NCBI RefSeq assembly: GCF_014648575.1
Contig: NZ_BMRJ01000001.1
Location: forward strand, 1,656,838-1,700,319
Source: Agromyces mediolanus
GTDB lineage: Bacteria; Actinomycetota; Actinomycetes; Actinomycetales; Microbacteriaceae
Direction of reading: 5' to 3'
DNA length: 43,482 bases
Positions 36,607 to 43,482 of this stretch are shown here, piece after piece. Within the stretch, counting starts at the first letter, position 1, and every line of letters starts with the position of its first letter. The notes under the pieces are model-generated. The model ran no database searches and had not been told where the DNA came from. It was given only the letters and a program-made list of their open reading frames with translations. The position numbers and the translations under genes were made by a program.

Positions 36607-37485
36607 CTAGTTCGCCGCCGGCGTCTCGGCCGGCTCCTCCTCGGCGGGCGTCTGGGCCGGCGCGTCGCTCGCCGGGGCATCCGTGCCGGCCTTGACGGCC
36701 TCGACCTCCGCCTCGGAGTAGCCGCAGTAGTTCACGGCCTCGCTCTCCCAGCGCTTGGTGAGCCGGTCCTTGCCCGCGGCGTGCGCCTCGGCGACCGTGC
36801 CCTCGTAGATCTGGTTGTCCTGCGACTCCTTGTTCACGTCGGGCACGTCGGCGCAGACGTGGAACACCGAGCCGGACTTCGTCCAGTAGACGAGGTCCTC
36901 GCCCGTGAGCTGGGCGACGAGGTTCGACTCCTCGGTGTACTGCTCGACCGACGGGGGGTTGTAGTCGACGCCGAGCGCGACGGCGCCGCCGCCGATGACG
37001 ATCGCGATGATGCCCGCGATCGCCTTCTGCTTGCCGTCCATGTCCTTGTTCGTGAAGATCAGCACGATCAGCGGCAGGAAGGCGATGACCGCGATGATCG
37101 CGCCGAGCTGGTTCTGCACGAAGAAGCGGACCGTGTCCTGCTTCGACGCCGGGTCGAGGCGGTTCGCCTTCTTCCACAGCACCGAGCCGGTGATGGCGAG
37201 GGCGCCGATGACGACGGTCAGCCCGATCAGCAGCCAGAGGTTGACCGGGGTCTGCCGGAGCACCCAGAAGATCGCGACGGCCTCGCCCGCGATCGCGAGC
37301 AGCCACAGCACACCCGCGATGATGCGGAAGCGGGTGGCCTGCTGCTTCGCCTCGGGCGTCGGCGTCCACCCGGGGGCCGGCTCGGTGGCGTCGCCGGACC
37401 CGCCCGCGGCGCTCGTGCGTCCGGAGGCGCCCTTCGACGCCGCCGTCTCGACGCGGACGACCTTCTTCTTCCGCTGCTCAGCCAC
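36607..37485 (-). CDS. Membrane protein with external cysteine-containing domain, unknown function
   Basis: 292 residues. A basic N terminus (MAEQRKKKVVRVETAASKG) and a linker of about 30 residues precede four membrane helices (FRIIAGVLWLLAIAGEAVAIFWVL, LWLLIGLTVVIGALAITGSVL, NQLGAIIAVIAFLPLIVLIF, AIAGIIAIVIGGGAVALGV). Then comes a domain of about 80 residues with two cysteines (VFHVCADVPDVN, AVNYCGYSEAE) that could form a disulfide outside the cell, and a Pro/Ala/Glu tail. I recognise no function. Confidence 0.82.
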   Translation of the reverse strand: MAEQRKKKVVRVETAASKGASGRTSAAGGSGDATEPAPGWTPTPEAKQQATRFRIIAGVLWLLAIAGEAVAIFWVLRQTPVNLWLLIGLTVVIGALAITGSVLWKKANRLDPASKQDTVRFFVQNQLGAIIAVIAFLPLIVLIFTNKDMDGKQKAIAGIIAIVIGGGAVALGVDYNPPSVEQYTEESNLVAQLTGEDLVYWTKSGSVFHVCADVPDVNKESQDNQIYEGTVAEAHAAGKDRLTKRWESEAVNYCGYSEAEVEAVKAGTDAPASDAPAQTPAEEEPAETPAAN

Positions 37486-37602
37486 GCGATTTCCCTCCAG
37501 GCGCTCGGATGTCGCGATGAGCCTATTGGACGAGCGGGGCGTGCGAGTAGCCCCCGTGGCACGCGCCGCAACGCCGGTCGAATCGGCATCCCGGCCGTTC
37601 GG

Positions 37603-37608
37603 TACCCT
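37603..37608 (+). promoter_or_regulatory. -10 box of cutC (leaderless)
   Basis: TACCCT followed by 6 nt and the ATG at 37615. Confidence 0.5.
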
Positions 37609-37614
37609 GGCCCG

Positions 37615-38382
37615 ATGAGCCAGGAGCCCCGTCGCCCGCTTCCCGTCGAGATCGCCGTGCAGGATGCGGCCGGCGCCAGGACCGCCCTCGACGGCGGCGC
37701 CGCCCGCGTCGAGCTGTGCCTCGCGCTCGGCCTCGGCGGGCTGACCCCGTCAGCTGGGCTGATCGAGGCGAGCGCCGAGCTCGCCGCCGAGCGGGGGGTC
37801 GCCGGCTTCACGCACGCGCTCATCCGCCCGCGCGGCGGCGGCTTCGTCTACGACGCCGAGGAGCGCCGGGAGATCGTGCGCGACATCCGCCTGGCCGTGC
37901 GGCTCGGCGCCGACGGCGTGGTCGTCGGTGCGCTCGACGAGACGGGCCGGCTCGATCTCGACGCGATCGCCGAGTTCCGGGATGCCGCGGGCGACGCCGA
38001 CGTCACCGTCCACCGCGCGGTGGACGCCGCCGCCGACCAGCTCGCCGCCGTCGCCGCGCTCGCGGAGCTCGGCGTGCGCCGCGTGCTGACCTCGGGCGGG
38101 GGCGCCGACTGCCGCGCCGGCCTGCCGACGCTCGAGCGGATGGTCAGTGCCGTCGAGGGGCGGCTCGAGATCATGGCGGGCGGCGGGGTTCGGATCGAGG
38201 ACATCCCGGCGCTCGCCGCCGCCGGGGTGGACGCCGTGCACCTCTCGGCCCGCGGCCGCGCCCTCCGCGGCGGGGCGAGCGGTCCCGGGGGCGGGGTCGA
38301 CGGCTTCGACGAGACCGATGCGGCGCTCGTCGCAGCCGCCGTGGCGGCGGCCGGCTGGGCTGCGACGGACGCCACCGCCTAG
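37615..38382 (+). CDS. cutC: CutC-family protein
   Basis: 255 residues forming a TIM barrel: VEIAVQDAAGARTALDGGAARVELCLALGLGGLTPS, HALIRPRGGGFVYDAEE, GADGVVVGALDETGRLD, VTVHRAVDAA, VRRVLTSGGGADCRAGL, and EIMAGGGVRIEDI. CutC was named for copper homeostasis in Escherichia coli, but the biochemical role in most bacteria is unsettled and no metal site is obvious here beyond scattered His and Cys. The stop codon TAG is also the first part of the -10 box for the next gene. Confidence 0.92.
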   Translation: MSQEPRRPLPVEIAVQDAAGARTALDGGAARVELCLALGLGGLTPSAGLIEASAELAAERGVAGFTHALIRPRGGGFVYDAEERREIVRDIRLAVRLGADGVVVGALDETGRLDLDAIAEFRDAAGDADVTVHRAVDAAADQLAAVAALAELGVRRVLTSGGGADCRAGLPTLERMVSAVEGRLEIMAGGGVRIEDIPALAAAGVDAVHLSARGRALRGGASGPGGGVDGFDETDAALVAAAVAAAGWAATDATA

Positions 38383-38385
38383 GCT
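38380..38385 (+). promoter_or_regulatory. -10 box of the gene at 38393 (leaderless)
   Basis: TAGGCT, overlapping the cutC stop codon and 7 nt before the ATG. Confidence 0.45.
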
Positions 38386-38392
38386 GGGAGCC

Positions 38393-38896
38393 ATGGCCCA
38401 CCCCGATTCCGACGACGAGGCCCTCAGCTGGGCGGGTGACGACGACGCGACGCTCGCCCCGGGCTGGAAGCGCGTCGGCACGCCGACGCCGGCGAGCGGC
38501 GAGCGCGCATCGGATGCTCCCTCAGCCGCCGCGCCGGACGCACCCGCGGGCGACGCCGCGACGGCCGTCGACCAGGCGTCCGACGACCGGCCCGTCGAGG
38601 AGGACCGCACCGGGCAGACCGGCTCGGTCGAGCTCGTCGTGCTCGGCATCCTCGGCGGGGTCTACCTGCTCTACGCCGTGGGCTGGCTGATCGTCGCGAC
38701 GACCCCGGCCCCCGAGCTCGCCGACCCGGTGGCGACCTTCATGTACGGCCTCGGCCGCTGGTTCGCGGTGCTCGCGCCGGCGCTCTGGTTCGGCGTCACG
38801 ATGTGGCTCTGCGCCGAGCGGCATCGCGCCCGGCTGCTCTGGCTCGTCGCCGGGGCCATCCTGCTCGTCCCGATCCCGTTCCTGCTGCGAGGCTGA
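38393..38896 (+). CDS. Small membrane protein with disordered acidic N terminus, unknown function
   Basis: 167 residues. The first 77 residues are Asp/Ala/Pro-rich (DSDDEALSWAGDDDATLAPGWKRVG) and probably unstructured; then come three membrane helices (VELVVLGILGGVYLLYAVGWLIVAT, a segment with FAVLAPALWFGVTMWLCA, LLWLVAGAILLVPIPFLL). No known domain. It is 1 bp upstream of another small membrane protein, suggesting that the two act together. Confidence 0.8.
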   Translation: MAHPDSDDEALSWAGDDDATLAPGWKRVGTPTPASGERASDAPSAAAPDAPAGDAATAVDQASDDRPVEEDRTGQTGSVELVVLGILGGVYLLYAVGWLIVATTPAPELADPVATFMYGLGRWFAVLAPALWFGVTMWLCAERHRARLLWLVAGAILLVPIPFLLRG

Positions 38897-38897
38897 C

Positions 38898-39320
38898 ATG
38901 ACCGACGCATCCGCTCCCGCCGAGCAGCCGGAGACCTCGAGCGAGCCCCGCACCGACGTCGCGGGCGCCGACGCAGCCGAGGCATCCGCCCGTCCGGCCA
39001 CGCCGCTCTGGCTCGCCGTCGTCATCGCCGCCGTCACGGGCCTCTTCTACGCCTACGACGTGTGGGAGGCGGTCGGCAACCTCGTCGGCCTGAACCTCTA
39101 CGCCGACAGCCTCGGCGTCGGGCTCACCGCCTACGGCGTCGTCGTGCTGATCATCGGCGTCGTGCTGCCGTTCCTGGTCTATGCCATCGCCTTCTGGGTC
39201 GGCCGGCGACGCGGACCGCTCGGCCAGCTCGCCCTGTTCGTCGTCGGCTACGCGCTCGTGCAGGTGCTGAGCGCCGACGTCGCCGTGCTGTTCGGGCTCA
39301 ACGGCCTCGACCTGGGCTGA
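38898..39320 (+). CDS. Small membrane protein of unknown function
   Basis: 140 residues. A polar tail of about 35 residues leads into three membrane helices (LWLAVVIAAVTGLFYAYDVWEAV, GVVVLIIGVVLPFLVYAIAFWV, LALFVVGYALVQVLSADVAVLFGL). The start is 1 bp after the preceding stop. I recognise no family. Confidence 0.8.
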   Translation: MTDASAPAEQPETSSEPRTDVAGADAAEASARPATPLWLAVVIAAVTGLFYAYDVWEAVGNLVGLNLYADSLGVGLTAYGVVVLIIGVVLPFLVYAIAFWVGRRRGPLGQLALFVVGYALVQVLSADVAVLFGLNGLDLG

Positions 39321-39371
39321 GACCGGCCGCCGGCCCGGCGTCACAGAACGAGACGCTTCGTCACACTCCAG

Positions 39372-39377
39372 TAGCAT
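39372..39377 (+). promoter_or_regulatory. Putative -10 box of serA
   Basis: TAGCAT, with the likely transcription start near 39384. The roughly 80-nt leader contains GCGCC...GGCGC and CGCGC...GCGCG inverted repeats and ends with AAGGAA as ribosome binding site for the GTG. Confidence 0.4.
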
Positions 39378-39464
39378 TGGCGCAAGGCGCCCCCACGGCG
39401 TGTGGCGCATGCACCCCCACCGCAACCCGCGCTTCGCTGCGCGCATGCCCCGAAGGAACCGTTC

Positions 39465-41054
39465 GTGTCAAAGCCGGTCGTGCTGATCGCCGAAGAACTC
39501 TCGCCCGCCACCGTCGACGCCCTCGGGCCCGACTTCGACGTCCGCAACGTCGACGGCACCGACCGGGCGGCGCTGCTGTCCGCGCTCGCCGACGCCGATG
39601 CGATCCTCATCCGCTCGGCCACCCAGGTCGACGCCGAGGCGATCGCCGCAGCCAAGAAGCTGAAGGTCGTGGCCCGCGCGGGCGTCGGCCTCGACAACGT
39701 CGATGTCAAGGCGGCGACCACCGCGGGCGTCATGGTCGTCAACGCGCCGACCTCGAACATCATCTCGGCGGCCGAGCTCACCATCGGCCACATCCTGAGC
39801 CTCGCCCGGCACATCCCCGCCGGCCACGTCTCGCTCTCGGCGGGGGAGTGGAAGCGCTCGGCCTACACCGGCACCGAGCTCTACGAGAAGACCGTCGGCA
39901 TCATCGGCCTCGGCCGCATCGGCGCGCTCATCACCGCCCGCCTGCAGGCCTTCGGCATGGAGGTCATCGCCTACGACCCGTACATCACGGCCGCCCGGGC
40001 GCAGCAGCTCGGCGTGCAGACCGTCTCGCTCGACGAGCTGCTCGAGCGCAGCGACTTCGTGACGATCCACATGCCGCGCACGCCCGAGACGCTCGGCATG
40101 ATCGGCACCGAGCAGCTGCAGAAGATGAAGAAGACCGCGTACGTCGTGAACGTCGCGCGCGGCGGCCTCATCGACGAGGCGGCGCTGCACGACGCGCTCG
40201 TCTCGGGCGAGATCGCCGGCGCCGCGCTCGACGTCTTCGTGCAGGAGCCGCCGAAGGAGTCGCCGCTGCTCGGCCTGCCGAACCTCATCGTCACGCCGCA
40301 CCTCGGCGCCTCGACCGACGACGCCCAGGAGAAGGCGGGCATCTCGGTCGCCAAGTCGGTGCGGCTCGCCCTCGCCGGCGAGCTCGTGCCCGACGCGGTC
40401 AACGTCGCCGGCGGCGTCATCGACCCGTACGTGCGTCCCGGCATCCCGCTCGTCGAGAAGCTCGGCCAGCTGTTCTCGGGTCTCGCGCACGGCGCGCTCA
40501 CGAGCCTCGACGTCGAGGTGCGCGGCGAGCTCGTCGACTACGACGTCAGCGTGCTGAAGCTCGCGGCGCTGAAGGGCGTGTTCACGAACGTCGTCTCGGA
40601 GAGCGTCTCCTACGTCAACGCCCCGCTCCTCGCCGAGCAGCGCGGCGTGCAGGTGCGCCTCATCACCGAGTCGGACAGCCCCGAGTACCGCAATGTCATC
40701 ACGCTGCGCGGTGCGCTCGCCGACGGCACCCAGGTGTCGGTCTCGGGCACGCTGACCGGGCCGAAGCAGTCCGAGAAGCTCGTCGGCATCGACGGCTACG
40801 ACCTCGAGGTGCCGATCGCGAAGCACCACATCGTCATGACGTACGCCGACCGCCCGGGCATCGTGGCGATCTACGGCCAGGAGTTCGGCGAGGCGGGCAT
40901 CAACATCGCGGGCATGCAGATCGCGCGCCGCGAGGCCGGCGGCACCGCGCTCAGCGTGCTCACCGTGGACTCCCCGGTGCCGACCGAGGTGCTCGACCGC
41001 GTGCGCGAGGCGATCGACGCGCAGGTCTTCGTCGAGATCGACATCACCGAGTAG
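39465..41054 (+). CDS. serA: D-3-phosphoglycerate dehydrogenase, long (ACT) form
   Basis: 529 residues with a GTG start placed after AAGGAACC; an in-frame ATG 21 codons earlier reads an unrelated His/Pro-rich leader. Domains: catalytic and NAD-binding core with GLGRIG (148-153), Arg232 (NVARGG), Glu261 (QEPP) and His279 (PHLGAST); an intervening domain (about 315-450); and a C-terminal ACT domain (MTYADRPGIVAIYGQEFGEAGINIAGMQIAR) that allows serine feedback. It commits 3-phosphoglycerate to serine synthesis. In related actinobacteria serA often follows ilvC directly; here about 16 kb lie between them. Confidence 0.96.
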   Translation: MSKPVVLIAEELSPATVDALGPDFDVRNVDGTDRAALLSALADADAILIRSATQVDAEAIAAAKKLKVVARAGVGLDNVDVKAATTAGVMVVNAPTSNIISAAELTIGHILSLARHIPAGHVSLSAGEWKRSAYTGTELYEKTVGIIGLGRIGALITARLQAFGMEVIAYDPYITAARAQQLGVQTVSLDELLERSDFVTIHMPRTPETLGMIGTEQLQKMKKTAYVVNVARGGLIDEAALHDALVSGEIAGAALDVFVQEPPKESPLLGLPNLIVTPHLGASTDDAQEKAGISVAKSVRLALAGELVPDAVNVAGGVIDPYVRPGIPLVEKLGQLFSGLAHGALTSLDVEVRGELVDYDVSVLKLAALKGVFTNVVSESVSYVNAPLLAEQRGVQVRLITESDSPEYRNVITLRGALADGTQVSVSGTLTGPKQSEKLVGIDGYDLEVPIAKHHIVMTYADRPGIVAIYGQEFGEAGINIAGMQIARREAGGTALSVLTVDSPVPTEVLDRVREAIDAQVFVEIDITE

Positions 41055-41075
41055 GCGTCCCCGCCGCACCGCATT

Positions 41076-41111
41076 CGACTTGCCCGACTTTCATGAAAGT
41101 CGGGCAAGTCG
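41076..41111. terminator. Perfect 36-bp palindrome between serA and tetR
   Basis: CGACTTGCCCGACTTTCATG (41076-41095) and its mirror to 41111 make a fully symmetrical 36-bp palindrome. As RNA it gives a stem of about 16 bp with a small CATG loop on either strand, 21 bp after the serA stop and 66 bp after the tetR stop, so it can end both convergent genes. No strong T-run follows, so a dispersed repeat element or protein site is also possible. Confidence 0.7.
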
Positions 41112-41177
41112 CCGTTTCGGGGATGGCGCGCGCCGGCGCTTGGCGGCGGTGGCATGCACAGCCGGGGGAGCGGCGGA

Positions 41178-41738
41178 TCAGTCGCGCGCGGCGAGCCGCT
41201 CGAGCAGGGCGACGAGCTCGTCCATCTGCTTGGGCGTGAAGTCGCCCGTCGAAACCGGGCGATCGACCGCTTCGGCGCGGGTGGCCGCGTGGTAGTAGAG
41301 CCCGTCGCCGATGAGCGCGATGGCGATGGCGAGCGAGGGGTCGGCGACGTACTGGCCGAGCACGTCGAGCCAGCGCTGGCGCACCTCGTCGATGGCTCGC
41401 CCGGCCTCGCGGTCGCCGCCCTGGGCGAGCCGGACGACGGCGATGAAGCTGCGGTCGAGCGGGGTCTCGATCTGCACGGAGGAGCGCACGAAGTAGGAGA
41501 TCGGCCCGTCGGGGGCCGTGTCGATGCGCTCGATGTCCTCTTCGATGAGGCGGTGGAGCCGCTCGATGAGCCCTTCGATGAGGGCCTGGCGGGTGCCGAA
41601 GTGGTAGAGCAGGCCGCCCTTGGAGACGCCGGCCTCGCGCGCGGTCGCCTCGATCGTGGCAGCGCGCTCGCCTTCGCTCGCGATCAGCTGCTCGAAGGCG
41701 TCGAGCACCGCCTCTCGGGCGGCTGGGGGACGGCTCAT
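41178..41738 (-). CDS. TetR-family repressor of the adjacent MFS exporter
   Basis: 186 residues. The helix-turn-helix is AREAVLDAFEQLIASEGERAATIEATAREAGVSKGGLLYHFGTRQALIEGLIERL (about 7-61), followed by a helical ligand domain. The frame extends 111 codons upstream through the divergent promoter, but the ATG at 41738 is preceded by TAGGAT at 7 nt and gives the normal family length. It is divergent from the MFS gene across 70 bp with a pseudo-palindrome over the MFS promoter, the usual arrangement for a drug-responsive repressor. Confidence 0.93.
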   Translation of the reverse strand: MSRPPAAREAVLDAFEQLIASEGERAATIEATAREAGVSKGGLLYHFGTRQALIEGLIERLHRLIEEDIERIDTAPDGPISYFVRSSVQIETPLDRSFIAVVRLAQGGDREAGRAIDEVRQRWLDVLGQYVADPSLAIAIALIGDGLYYHAATRAEAVDRPVSTGDFTPKQMDELVALLERLAARD

Positions 41739-41745
41739 CGGCACA

Positions 41746-41751
41746 ATCCTA
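41746..41751 (-). promoter_or_regulatory. -10 box of the second tetR gene (near-leaderless)
   Basis: TAGGAT on the minus strand, 7 nt before the ATG at 41738. Confidence 0.45.
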
Positions 41752-41779
41752 GGTGCGAAGCAGGGCGCATATCTGTTAC

Positions 41780-41799
41780 TATACCAGCCGGACGGTACA
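41780..41799. promoter_or_regulatory. TetR operator between tetR and the MFS gene
   Basis: TATACCAGCCGGACGGTACA is a pseudo-palindrome with 14 of 20 symmetric bases (TnTACCnnCCGGnnGGTAnA). It overlaps the TACTAT/TATACC box (41777-41785) that would serve the MFS gene. Confidence 0.6.
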
Positions 41800-41808
41800 G
41801 AAACTGAG

Positions 41809-43434
41809 ATGGAAATGAACGAGAACACCAGCACGTCGTCGACCGAACGCCTCGGCCACTCGACGGATCCGACGCCCCGAACGGCCGCCCGGCCGAACGC
41901 CGTCGGCGATCCCGCGAGCACGGGCCGTGCGCCCCGCCGCGCCTGGTTCGCGCTGGTGGTGCTGATGCTGCCCACCCTGCTCGTCTCCGTGGACAACACG
42001 GTGCTGAGCTTCGCGCTGCCAGAGATCTCGCGCGACCTCGCGCCGACCGCCGCCGAACAGCTCTGGATCATCGACGCCTACCCGCTCGTGCTCGCCGCGC
42101 TCCTCGTCGCCATGGGCAGCGCCGGCGACCGCTGGGGCCGGCGCCGCATGCTGATCATCGGTTCGATCGGCTTCGCCGTCGTGTCGGTGCTCGCGGCCTT
42201 CGCCCCCACGGCCGCCGCGCTCATCGCGGCCCGCGCCGCGCTCGGCTTCTTCGGCGCGATGCTGATGCCCTCGACGCTCTCGCTGCTGCGCTCGCTGTTC
42301 ACCGACCGTGAGCAGCGCCGGCTCGCGATCGCGGTCTGGGCCTCCGGCTTCGCGGCCGGCAGCGCCCTCGGCCCGCTCGTCGGCGGCGTGCTGCTCGAGC
42401 ACTTCCCGTGGGGCTCGGTCTTCCTGCTCGCGGTGCCGGTGCTCGTGCCGCTGCTCGTGCTCGTGCCCATCCTGATCACCGAGAGCCGCGACCCGGCGCC
42501 CGGCCGCATCGACGTGTGGAGCATCCTGCTCTCGCTCGCGACGATGGCCCCCATCGTCTACGGCATCAAGCACATCGCGACCGAGGGCGTCGACCTCGTC
42601 TCGATCGTGGCGATCGTCATCGGTCTCGTGGCCGGCTACGTCTTCGTGCGCCGCCAGCTCGCGAGCGCGACGCCGATGCTCGACGTGCGGCTGTTCACCA
42701 CCGGGCCGTTCGGCGGCGCGGTGCTCGTGAACCTGCTGAGCGTCGTCTCGCTCGTCGGCTTCCTCTACTTCGTCTCGCAGCACCTGCAGATCATCGCGGG
42801 CCTGTCGCCGGTGAACGCCGGCCTCGCGCTGCTGCCCGGACTCGTCGTGATGATCATCGCCGGCCTCGTGGTCGTGCCGATCTCGCGCCGGGTCCGCGCC
42901 CGGGTGCTCGTGCCCGCTGCACTCACCCTGTCGGCCGGCGGGTACCTGGTGGTCGCCTTCGGCGCCTCCGAGGGCTCGATGTCGGCGGTCATCATCGCCT
43001 TCGTGATGCTCGGTATCGGTATCGGCATGGCCGAGACGGTGTCGAACGAGCTCATCCTGACGAGCGCGCCGCCGGCGAAGGCCGGTGCCGCCTCGGCGGT
43101 GTCCGAGACGGCCTACGAGCTCGGCGCGGTGCTCGGCACCGCGGTGCTCGGCAGCATCATCGCCGCACACTACGCGAGCTCGATGCTCGTGCCGTCCTCG
43201 CTCACGGCCGAGCAGGCGGATGCCGCCCGCGAGACGCTCGCCGGGGCGGCGGCGGTGGCGGCGGATCTGCCGGCGAGCCAGGCGCAGCAGCTCATGGATG
43301 CGGCGGCGGTCGCCTTCGACGGCGGCGTGCTCGTCACCTCGCTGATCGGCTTCGGCCTGATGCTCGTGGCGGCGACGATCGCGGCGCTCACGCTGCGCAA
43401 CCCCGACCCGTCGCGGGAGCCCGCCGAGCACTGA
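41809..43434 (+). CDS. MFS exporter, 14-TM DHA2 family
   Basis: 541 residues. After a polar N terminus of about 45 residues there are 14 predicted membrane helices. DHA2 marks are LVSVDNTVLSFALPEIS (motif D1), GDRWGRRRML (motif A), LGPLVGGVLLEHFPWGSVF (motif C-like) and a late ETAYELGAVLGTAVLGS. It resembles QacA/LfrA/SmvA-type efflux pumps for cationic drugs and dyes, driven by protons. The start could be ATG 41809 or ATG 41815; both are in frame. Likely repressed by the divergent TetR protein. The last 48 bp of the window after its stop show nothing. Confidence 0.93.
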   Translation: MEMNENTSTSSTERLGHSTDPTPRTAARPNAVGDPASTGRAPRRAWFALVVLMLPTLLVSVDNTVLSFALPEISRDLAPTAAEQLWIIDAYPLVLAALLVAMGSAGDRWGRRRMLIIGSIGFAVVSVLAAFAPTAAALIAARAALGFFGAMLMPSTLSLLRSLFTDREQRRLAIAVWASGFAAGSALGPLVGGVLLEHFPWGSVFLLAVPVLVPLLVLVPILITESRDPAPGRIDVWSILLSLATMAPIVYGIKHIATEGVDLVSIVAIVIGLVAGYVFVRRQLASATPMLDVRLFTTGPFGGAVLVNLLSVVSLVGFLYFVSQHLQIIAGLSPVNAGLALLPGLVVMIIAGLVVVPISRRVRARVLVPAALTLSAGGYLVVAFGASEGSMSAVIIAFVMLGIGIGMAETVSNELILTSAPPAKAGAASAVSETAYELGAVLGTAVLGSIIAAHYASSMLVPSSLTAEQADAARETLAGAAAVAADLPASQAQQLMDAAAVAFDGGVLVTSLIGFGLMLVAATIAALTLRNPDPSREPAEH

Positions 43435-43482
43435 GTCCGGCTGGCGCTGAGCTCGGCATCCCCGACAGGCGAACGGGCGGCG

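Noticed and set aside
39468..41069. Long minus-strand frame opposite serA
   Set aside because: Shadow of serA with Arg/Asp/His-biased composition and no recognisable domain.
41739..42071. N-terminal extension of the second TetR protein by 111 residues
   Set aside because: It would read through the divergent promoter and into the MFS coding region; the shorter start gives normal TetR length and has a -10 box at 7 nt.

Overview
The window is about 43.5 kb of very GC-rich DNA (third codon positions almost all G or C). It looks like a chromosomal segment of a high-GC actinobacterium, most probably Microbacteriaceae. The evidence is codon use, many leaderless genes with a TANNNT box 6-7 nt before the start codon, a BioY-BioM-BioN biotin transporter, a long SerA, a fused OtsA-OtsB, and dispersed CCCTTCGACAAGCTCAGGGG-type repeats. 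I saw no phage, IS element, CRISPR array or rRNA. One tRNA (Lys, CTT) is present.

Layout. 1-4.2 kb: 3' part of an aldo/keto reductase, a small unknown protein, HisN-type phosphatase, tRNA-Lys with its own promoter and terminator, a YihY/BrkB membrane protein and a SRPBCC protein. 4.2-8.6 kb (minus strand): a five-gene operon with every junction overlapping by 4 bp, bioY - AMP-dependent ligase - thiolase - bioM - bioN. This is a complete ECF biotin transporter with an acyl-activating enzyme and a thiolase inside the same transcript. 8.7-9.5 kb: two unknown proteins. 9.6-15.2 kb: TetR regulator with two tandem palindromic operators, an MMPL exporter with an unusual C-terminal domain, and a YhgE/Pip-type membrane protein. 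15.2-15.9 kb: two arrays of short repeats bracketing a small membrane protein. 16-18.2 kb: fused trehalose-6-phosphate synthase/phosphatase. 18.2-23.4 kb: ilvD-ilvB-ilvN-ilvC for branched-chain amino acids.

23.6-36.6 kb is an L-fucose/fucoside utilisation locus. It has two intracellular GH29 alpha-L-fucosidases, an ABC importer (binding protein and two permeases, no ATPase), a ROK kinase, a FadR-type GntR regulator, and a complete non-phosphorylative pathway: mutarotase (FucU), L-fucose dehydrogenase (AKR), L-fuconolactonase, L-fuconate dehydratase, 2-keto-3-deoxy-L-fuconate dehydrogenase (SDR) and 2,4-diketo-3-deoxy-L-fuconate hydrolase (FAH family). The expected products are pyruvate and L-lactate. 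A shared 13-bp palindrome, AACATCSGATGTT, sits before three transcription units of this locus and is the likely GntR operator.

36.6-43.4 kb: an unknown membrane protein, CutC, two small membrane proteins, serA, a perfect 36-bp palindrome, and a divergent TetR/14-TM MFS exporter pair sharing an operator. The least expected signals are the ligase-thiolase pair inside the biotin transporter operon, the degenerate ATPase-like tail on the MMPL protein, a sharp codon-usage switch inside the 3' end of ilvD, and the predicted fucose regulon.
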